Below, one piece after another: positions 58,645 through 64,000 of a stretch of DNA of 64,000 nt; the first letter of the stretch is position 1; every line of letters starts with the position of its first letter. The notes under the pieces were generated by a model. It saw only the letters and a program-made list of their open reading frames with translations, was not told the origin of the DNA and did not search any database. Source of the DNA: Streptomyces sp. SAI-135 (GTDB taxonomy: Bacteria > Actinomycetota > Actinomycetes > Streptomycetales > Streptomycetaceae); NCBI RefSeq assembly GCF_029893805.1, contig NZ_JARXYP010000002.1, positions 2,108,001 through 2,172,000 on the forward strand. The letters are read 5' to 3'. Position numbers and translations under genes: made by a program.

Positions 58645-59613
58645 CTATGCGGCCAGGGTCCCCGGCAGCACCGCCAGCGGTCCGAACCGGGCCCGGGCAC
58701 GGTCCGCGGCCTCCTCGATGCGGCGGAGCTTGTCGTCGACCGGGTCGAAGGTGAGCTGGTGGGAGGCCTGCTCGGCGGGGTCGAGGCCCTCGGCGCGCAG
58801 GGCCATGGAGCGGACCCGGGCGCGCTGGAGACCGAGGGCCTCGTACATGCCGTAGGCCGCCCTGGTGAGGGCCGCCGAGTGGGCCGTCGGTTCACCGAGG
58901 GTGCGACTGCGGGTGGTCGCGGTGCGGTCGGCGTAGCGGACGGTCAGGGTCAGGGTGCGGCAGACCTTGTCGAGGGCGCGCAGCCGGGAGCCCAGTTCCT
59001 CGGCAGCGGAGAGCAGGGCGCGGCGGTGCCGGTCGGGGTCCAACTCGTCGCGGTCGAAGGGGCGTTCGGTGGAGAGGGAGCGCGAGACGCCGTTCGGGAC
59101 CACGCGGCCGCGGTCCACGCCGTTCGCCTTCTCGTGCAGTTCGCGGCCCGTTTTCGCGCCGACCAGGCGCTGGAGCGTGGACAGGGGTGCGGCGGCGACC
59201 CGGCCCAGGGTGTCCAGGCCGTACTCGCACAGGGTGCGGGCGGTCGCGGCGCCGACGCCGGGGAGCGCGGCGACGGGCCGGCCGGCGAGGAAGGCCGCCT
59301 CCTCGCCCCCGGGGACCGAGCGGGTCACCCCCGGCCGGGCGTCCTTCAGCGCCATGCGGGCCAGCATCGGTCCGGGTCCGGCGCCGATCGCACAGTCGAC
59401 GCCGTGCAGGGCGAGGGCGCGGACCCGGATCACCGAGGCCAGTTCGACGGCGTCCCGCTTGAAGTACCGTTCGGCGCCCCGCAGATCGGCCAGGGCCCGG
59501 TCCGGTGGCAGCGCCTCGACGACCGGGGTGAACTCCTCCAGGAGGCCCAGCAGTTCGGGCAGGGCCGCCTCCCGCGTCGGCGGCAGGTGGAAACGTACGC
59601 AGAGGATGGTCAT
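58645..59613 (-). CDS. imuB: ImuB-like inactive Y-family polymerase subunit
   Basis: A 322-residue protein related to Y-family polymerases but lacking the N-terminal DxD and the D-E pair needed for synthesis: that region reads PPDRALADLRGAERYF. Helix-hairpin-helix LPGVGAATARTLCEYGLDTLGRVAAAP and the little-finger-like domain (STERPFDRDELDP) remain, and a likely beta-clamp motif QLTF lies at 286-289. ImuB supports DnaE2 in mutagenic bypass. It starts inside the dnaE2 stop (ATGA) after GGGGAGT and is the second gene of the SOS operon. No imuA is present. A longer frame into dnaE2 is not real. Confidence 0.85.
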   Translation of the reverse strand: MTILCVRFHLPPTREAALPELLGLLEEFTPVVEALPPDRALADLRGAERYFKRDAVELASVIRVRALALHGVDCAIGAGPGPMLARMALKDARPGVTRSVPGGEEAAFLAGRPVAALPGVGAATARTLCEYGLDTLGRVAAAPLSTLQRLVGAKTGRELHEKANGVDRGRVVPNGVSRSLSTERPFDRDELDPDRHRRALLSAAEELGSRLRALDKVCRTLTLTVRYADRTATTRSRTLGEPTAHSAALTRAAYGMYEALGLQRARVRSMALRAEGLDPAEQASHQLTFDPVDDKLRRIEEAADRARARFGPLAVLPGTLAA

Positions 59614-62600
59614 CCCGCACTCCCCGGACTCTGGTGCCACAACTTCCTTGTCTGTGAGGCCTCTTGACCCGCCGGTCGCAGATCGGCCCACGGATGCAGT
59701 TCGTATCCCGTCGGCATTTGGATTCGCCGGCCGCCGGTCGGATCGCCGGTCGCGCCACCGTCCCCCGCCGGGACCGGCTCCGCCAGCCGCGCCGCCACCG
59801 CGTCGAGCCCCTCCCCGTCCCGCAGTTCGACCAGTTCGGCGAGGTTCCAGGCGGCCGCGCCCACCACGCTGAGGCTGCGTGGGCCGCGCCGCTGCACCAC
59901 CCCGCGCACCAGCAGCAGCCAGGAGTGGAAGACGGTGTGCGCGCAGGTGTCGTGGGAGTCGTCGAAGAAGGCGAGGTCGACCAGGCCGGTGCCGTCGTCC
60001 AGGGTGGTGAAGATGACCCGCTTGCCGGACCGGATCGGCGGTGTCTGGGTGGCCGCCTTGGCCCCCGCGACCAGCACGGTCTCGCCGTGCCGCGCCTCGC
60101 GCAGCCGTCGCGCGCTGACCACGCCCAGCTCCTTGAGGAACTCCTGGTGGTCGTCCATCAGATTGCGCGAGACGTCCATCGACAGCACTCCCAGCTCGGC
60201 GCTGAGCTTCTCCACGGAGGACAGGTCCGGCAGCCCGACCGAGGCCGTCCTGCGCCCGCCGGACAAGGGGAGCTGGTCCCCTCGGCCGGCACGTGCGCCC
60301 CGGTGCAGCTCGGTCAGGTGCAGTTGCAGATCGCGCCGGTTGGCACCGAAGGCGTCCAACGCGCCGACCTGGGCGAGCCGCCCGGCCACCGGACGGCTCG
60401 GCCGCCCTCGTTCCCAGAAGTCCAGCAGCGAGGAGTACGGCTGCCCCTGGGCGATCCGTTCCGCCTCGGCCTCGCTGATGCCGTGCACGTCGGAGAGGGC
60501 GAGCCGCAGACCCCACACCGAGGGGTTATCAGACACCAGTTCGATCCTGTGTGCGACCCCCGACGCGTTCACGTCCAGCGGCAGGATCGGCACCCCGCGC
60601 CGCCGCGCGTCCGCCAGCAGCAGCCGCTTGGGGTACATGCCGGGGTCGTGCGTGAGCAGCCCGGCGTAGAAGGCCGCCGGGTGGTGCGCCTTCAGCCACG
60701 CCGACTGGTACGTGGGGACGGCGAAGGCGACCGCGTGCGCCTTGCAGAAGCCGTACGACCCGAAGGCCTCGACGATCTCCCAGGTCCGCTGAATCGTTTC
60801 CGCGCTGTATCCGTTCGCCGCCGCGTGCTGGGCGAACCAGAACCGGATCCGGCCCTGCGACTCCGGGTCGGACAGCCCGCGCCGCACCCGGTCCGCCTCG
60901 CCCCGCCCGCACCCGGTCATGATGTCGACGATGTCGATGATCTGCTCGTGGAAGACGACGACCCCGTACGTCCCCTTCAGCGGCCCCTCCAGGTCGGGGT
61001 GCGGGTACCGCACGGGCGCCCGTCCGTGCCGGGCCTCGATGAACGGCCGGACCATGTCGGCGGCGACCGGACCGGGCCGGAAGAGCGAGATGTCCACGAC
61101 GAGATCGTGGAAGCCGGCCGGCTGCAACCGTCCGACCAGGTCCCGCTGCCCCGGCGACTCGATCTGGAAGCACCCCAGCGTCTCGGTCGACTGGATGAGC
61201 CGGTACGTCTCCGGGTCGCCCGGCGGTACGGCGTCCAGGTCGACCCGCTCCCCCGTCGCCCGCTCCACCTCCGCGACCGCGTGCGCCATCGCCGACTGCA
61301 TCCGCACGCCCAGCACATCGAGCTTGAGCAGTCCGAGGTCCTCGACGTCCTCCTTGTCGAACTGCGACATGGGCAGCCCCTCGCCGCTGGTCGGCACGAC
61401 CGGGGTGCGGCGGAGCAGGGACGCGTCGGAGAGCAGCACCCCGCACGGGTGCATGGCGATCCCCCGGGGAAGGGCGTCGAGCGCCTCGACCAGCTCCCAC
61501 AGCCTGCCGTACCGCTCCTTCTCCCCGGAGAGCGCCTTGAGTTCGGGCAGTTCCTCCAGGGCCGCGCGGGCGTCCCGCGCCCGGATGTGCGGGAAGGACT
61601 TGGCGATGCGGTCGATGTCGGCGGGATCCATGGACAGGGCCGCCCCCACGTCCCGGATCGCGTGCCGCACCCGGTACGTCTCCGGCATCGAGACGGTGGC
61701 GACCCGCTCGGTCCCGAACCGCCCGATGATCGCCCGGTAGACCTCGAGGCGGCGCGCGGACTCCACGTCGATGTCGATGTCGGGCAGGACGAGCCGCCGC
61801 GTGGACAGGAACCGCTCCATCAGCAGCCCGTGCTCGACGGGGTCGGCGTGGGCGATCCCGAGGAGGTGGTTGACCAGGGAGCCCGCACCGGAGCCGCGGG
61901 CGGCGACCCGGATGCCCATGTCCCTGACGTCGTCCACGACCTGAGCGACCGTCAGGAAGTAGGAGGCGAAGCCGTGGTGGGCGATGATGTCCAGTTCCTC
62001 GTGCATCCGCTCCCAGTAGGCGCGCCTGCCCGTGTAGCCCTTCAGCACCATCCCGGCCGCCGCCCGTGAGGCCAGGGCCCGCTGGGCACTGCGCCGGCCC
62101 GCGCCGACGAGGTGCGGTTCGGGGAAGTGGACGGTGCCGATGCCGAGGTCCTCCTCGGGGTCGACCAGGCACTCGGCGGCCGTCGCCCGCGTCTGCTCCA
62201 GCAGGCGGTGCGCGGTGTCGCGCCGGAAGCCCGCGGCCTCGACGATCCGCTCGGCGGCCGCCAGCATGGTGCTCTCGTCCTTGAGCCAGGCCTCGCCGGA
62301 GTCCAGGTCCTCGACGGCGCCGACAGGGACCAGGCGGCGGGCGGAGTCCAGGACGTCGGCGACCGGGCCGAGGCCGGGGTCGGCGTACCGTACGGCGTTG
62401 CTCAGCACGGGACGGATCCGCTGCTCGGCGGCGAATCCGACCGTACGGGCGGCCAGCCGCAGGGAGCCGGGTCCGGTGCCCTTGCGCCCGTGCCAGACGG
62501 CTTCGAGGCGCAGCGCGTCGCCGTAGGTCTCCCGCCAGGGGACGAGGAGCCGGGCGGCCCGGTCGGGGCGGCCGGAGGCGAGGGCACGGCCGACATCGGA

Positions 62601-63044
62601 GTCGGGCCCGAGCAGCACGGTCAGCCCGTCCCCCCGGTTCTCGGCCCGGGGCACCAGGGGCGTGCCCCGCTCCCCCTTGTCGGCGTGCGCCGCCGTGACG
62701 AGCCGGCACAGGTCGGCCCAGCCGCGGGCGCCGTCCCGGGCGAGGAAGGTGGCACGGGGAGCCGACTCGTCGACGAAGGCACCTCCGCGCACGGGGGCAC
62801 GGCGCCGCTCCCGCCCCGCCGGCTCGGCCTCCTGCACGGCCAGCTCCACCCCGAACAACGGACGCACCCCCGCCTTCGCGCAGGCCTTGGCGAAGCGGAC
62901 CGTGCCCGCGAGGGTGTCGCGGTCGGTGAGGGCGAGGGCGTCCATCCCCCGCTCGAAGGCGCGCTCGGCGAGGCGCTCCGGGTGCGAGGCGCCGTAGCGC
63001 AGGGAGAACCCGGAGGCGGTGTGCAGATGAGTGAAGCCAGGCAT
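59610..63044 (-). CDS. dnaE2: Error-prone DNA polymerase DnaE2
   Basis: A 1,144-residue C-family polymerase for damage-induced mutagenesis. The N-terminal PHP domain begins FTHLHTASGFSLRYGASHPE; the palm carries the metal Asp residues in LPDIDIDVESARR, preceded by RGSGAGSLVNHLLGI, and later SDPESQGRIRFWFAQHAAANGYSAETIQRTWEIVEAFGSYGFCKAHAVAFA. An OB-fold near the C-terminus (SGKRVIFTTLDDGTGLVDLAFF) completes it. It lacks the C-terminal clamp motif of DnaE1. The ATG at 63044 has GGAGG five bases before it. Two LexA-like boxes precede it. Confidence 0.96.
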   Translation of the reverse strand: MPGFTHLHTASGFSLRYGASHPERLAERAFERGMDALALTDRDTLAGTVRFAKACAKAGVRPLFGVELAVQEAEPAGRERRRAPVRGGAFVDESAPRATFLARDGARGWADLCRLVTAAHADKGERGTPLVPRAENRGDGLTVLLGPDSDVGRALASGRPDRAARLLVPWRETYGDALRLEAVWHGRKGTGPGSLRLAARTVGFAAEQRIRPVLSNAVRYADPGLGPVADVLDSARRLVPVGAVEDLDSGEAWLKDESTMLAAAERIVEAAGFRRDTAHRLLEQTRATAAECLVDPEEDLGIGTVHFPEPHLVGAGRRSAQRALASRAAAGMVLKGYTGRRAYWERMHEELDIIAHHGFASYFLTVAQVVDDVRDMGIRVAARGSGAGSLVNHLLGIAHADPVEHGLLMERFLSTRRLVLPDIDIDVESARRLEVYRAIIGRFGTERVATVSMPETYRVRHAIRDVGAALSMDPADIDRIAKSFPHIRARDARAALEELPELKALSGEKERYGRLWELVEALDALPRGIAMHPCGVLLSDASLLRRTPVVPTSGEGLPMSQFDKEDVEDLGLLKLDVLGVRMQSAMAHAVAEVERATGERVDLDAVPPGDPETYRLIQSTETLGCFQIESPGQRDLVGRLQPAGFHDLVVDISLFRPGPVAADMVRPFIEARHGRAPVRYPHPDLEGPLKGTYGVVVFHEQIIDIVDIMTGCGRGEADRVRRGLSDPESQGRIRFWFAQHAAANGYSAETIQRTWEIVEAFGSYGFCKAHAVAFAVPTYQSAWLKAHHPAAFYAGLLTHDPGMYPKRLLLADARRRGVPILPLDVNASGVAHRIELVSDNPSVWGLRLALSDVHGISEAEAERIAQGQPYSSLLDFWERGRPSRPVAGRLAQVGALDAFGANRRDLQLHLTELHRGARAGRGDQLPLSGGRRTASVGLPDLSSVEKLSAELGVLSMDVSRNLMDDHQEFLKELGVVSARRLREARHGETVLVAGAKAATQTPPIRSGKRVIFTTLDDGTGLVDLAFFDDSHDTCAHTVFHSWLLLVRGVVQRRGPRSLSVVGAAAWNLAELVELRDGEGLDAVAARLAEPVPAGDGGATGDPTGGRRIQMPTGYELHPWADLRPAGQEASQTRKLWHQSPGSAG

Positions 63045-63059
63045 CCGCACCTCCCGCTG

Positions 63060-63075
63060 TCGAACATCAGTTCCC
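63060..63075 (-). promoter_or_regulatory. LexA box 1 of the dnaE2-imuB operon
   Basis: TCGAAC-atca-GTTCCC matches 10 of 12 bases of the actinobacterial SOS box TCGAAC-N4-GTTCGA, 16 bases before the dnaE2 start. LexA repression with induction by DNA damage is expected. Confidence 0.8.
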
Positions 63076-63105
63076 TATCGCCTCACCTCCACCATAGACC
63101 AAAAA

Positions 63106-63121
63106 CCGAACATGCGTACGA
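63106..63121 (-). promoter_or_regulatory. LexA-like box 2 of the dnaE2-imuB operon
   Basis: CCGAAC-atgc-GTACGA matches 10 of 12 SOS-box bases. It lies about 46 bases upstream of box 1, near the -35 region if TATGGT (63091-63096, minus strand) is the -10. Two boxes would give tight repression. Confidence 0.6.
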
Positions 63122-63156
63122 CGGCGTGCGAGTAACCTCTCACCTGCGGAAACGGC

Positions 63157-63330
63157 CTATTCGGACCCGGATGTATCGGTCTCGGTGGATTCCTCGGCGA
63201 GGGGCTCGGCCGCGGCGGTCGAGGAGGCGCCGGCGGCCGTCGCGCGCTGCGCGGTCTCCAGGGCGTGCAGGCGCCGTTTGATGTCGCGGAGCTCGGTGAG
63301 GAGGGTGTCGGGGCGGTTGATCCTGGTCAC
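63157..63330 (-). CDS. Small phage-like protein, 57 residues
   Basis: A short gene with a clear ribosome site AAGGAGC before its GTG. The product starts VTRINRPDTLLTELRDIKRR and is helical, with a heptad-like run through LHALETAQRA, then a Ala/Ser/Glu/Thr-rich tail ending SGSE. Short coiled-coil proteins of this look are common behind minor tail genes in Streptomyces phages and prophages. It begins 16 bases after the stop of the tail-like gene. The coding frame is convincing; the phage link rests on the neighbour. Confidence 0.75.
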   Translation of the reverse strand: MTRINRPDTLLTELRDIKRRLHALETAQRATAAGASSTAAAEPLAEESTETDTSGSE

Positions 63331-63346
63331 GGGATGCTCCTTGGGT

Positions 63347-64000
63347 TCAGGGGGTGCCGGTGGCGGGGGTGACGGTCAGCTGGACCTGCTCCTCGCCCGC
63401 GTCGTTGCCCGGGGTGACCTCGATCCCGGTGATCCGTACGCCGAACCGGGTGCCCTCGGGGAAGAACACGTCCTTGATGACGACGAGCGCGTCGTCGCCG
63501 ACCTGGTAGGAGCCGAGAACGGGCTCCAGGTCGGCGCGCACCGTCAGCTCGGGCAGGACGACCGGGGCGGAGACGGCGGCGAGGGCCGAGCGGGCCTGGG
63601 AGCGCAACAGCTCCGCGTCGGTGAGATGGACGTAGGACACCTCGGTCTCGGTGAGCGGGCGCCCGGTGCCGCCGTCCTCGGCGACCGCGACGAGCTGGCC
63701 GCTCTCGCCCTGCTCCCCGAGGGCGAAGACCCGGCTCGCGGTGGAGGCGCCGTCGGCCGGCCAGGTGTAGCCGATGAGGTTGGCGCCGTACTCCCACACG
63801 TGCGGGGTGCCCTGCCGGCCGAGCTGCGGGGTGCCCACCCTGAGCCGGCGCACGGGGCGGCCGTCGCTGCCGTACGCCATGTCGATGACGAAGTCGGGGC
63901 CGTCCTCCAGACTCGCCAGCTCACGCAGGGCCTCCCCGGTGCTCTTGAGGTCGCTGCCGGGGTAGACCAGGGTGCGGGTGATGCCGGAGGGGGCGGTGGA
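63347..64000 (-). CDS. Phage minor tail protein (Gp37-like), 5' end cut by window
   Basis: The last 217 residues of a longer protein; the frame stays open to the right window edge. It resembles the siphovirus Gp37-like family of minor tail proteins: YPGSDLKSTGEALRELASLEDGPDFVIDMAYG near the cut edge, RRLRVGTPQLGRQG, WEYGANLIGYTWPADGAS, and the C-terminal GTRFGVRITGIEVTPGNDAGEEQVQLTVTPATG, a beta-rich end that may contact the baseplate. The Met at 63880 is internal. Codon use is as in the host. It indicates a prophage or tail-derived particle locus extending beyond the window. Confidence 0.75.
   Translation of the reverse strand, partial: STAPSGITRTLVYPGSDLKSTGEALRELASLEDGPDFVIDMAYGSDGRPVRRLRVGTPQLGRQGTPHVWEYGANLIGYTWPADGASTASRVFALGEQGESGQLVAVAEDGGTGRPLTETEVSYVHLTDAELLRSQARSALAAVSAPVVLPELTVRADLEPVLGSYQVGDDALVVIKDVFFPEGTRFGVRITGIEVTPGNDAGEEQVQLTVTPATGTP

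Noticed and set aside
59614..60516. N-terminal extension of imuB
   Set aside because: The extra 300 residues overlap dnaE2 in another frame and look like Arg/Gly-rich shadow sequence; a good ribosome site marks the start at 59613.
63060..63160. Prophage attachment site or tRNA at the phage boundary
   Set aside because: No tRNA-like fold or duplicated core sequence was seen; the far end of the element is outside the window.

Overview
The window is chromosomal DNA of a Streptomyces or very close relative. Evidence: very high G+C with strong third-position G/C, GTG and TTG starts, purine-rich ribosome sites, leaderless-looking promoters, and a gene content typical of the Streptomyces core (soxR, homogentisate dioxygenase, SGNH esterase, AA10 LPMO, dnaE2/imuB). 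From memory, not from a search, the order from hmgA to dnaE2 resembles the SCO1715-SCO1739 stretch of S. coelicolor. No rRNA, tRNA, insertion sequence or CRISPR array was seen.

Layout. 1-4.3 kb: small hypotheticals, a BKACE-type enzyme, soxR, and a MaoC hydratase facing a TetR regulator that share an operator motif. 4.6-12.6 kb: YiaA-like protein, acyl-CoA dehydrogenase with divergent TetR regulator, ArsR regulator, EamA exporter, and an aldehyde dehydrogenase / zinc alcohol dehydrogenase / MHS transporter set. 12.8-21.9 kb: orphan sugar-ABC ATPase, a class-F-like sortase with its likely substrate, an MFS carrier, a citrate carrier, a molybdopterin oxidoreductase and a TetR regulator. 21.95-22.8 kb: a gene-poor stretch with two 198-bp tandem repeats. 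22.8-29.5 kb: lipoprotein, hmgA, GntR regulator, orphan type-ISP-like protein, and a TetR-controlled drug-type ABC exporter. 29.6-36.4 kb: ECF sigma / zinc anti-sigma pair facing DUF4331, TPR and His-rich NicO-type transporter genes. 36.5-40.4 kb: Ser/Thr kinase, SGNH esterase, subtilase.

40.5-50.3 kb is a cell-surface polysaccharide locus: membrane protein, FemAB/CelD-like transferase, two family-2 glycosyltransferases, a polysaccharide deacetylase, a 1,272-residue flippase/GT-C-like fusion, and an opposing membrane-anchored glycoside hydrolase. 50.4-58.6 kb holds housekeeping and regulatory genes, a 44-residue small protein, a cell-wall-anchored LPMO, a secreted lipase with a CRP-like site, and a MarR/cupin pair. 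58.6-63.0 kb is the imuB-dnaE2 SOS mutagenesis operon with two LexA-like boxes. From 63.15 kb to the window end two genes look like phage tail-region genes; the last is cut by the window edge.

Themes. Paired palindromes tie distant genes into small TetR regulons: acyl-CoA dehydrogenase with the dehydrogenase operon, and the oxidoreductase with the MHS transporter. Many genes act at or outside the membrane: sortase and substrate, LPMO with a LAATG signal, esterase, subtilase, lipase, glycoside hydrolase and polysaccharide export. The least familiar groups are the sigma/DUF4331/TPR/NicO module, the fused flippase locus, the 44-residue peptide and the phage edge.
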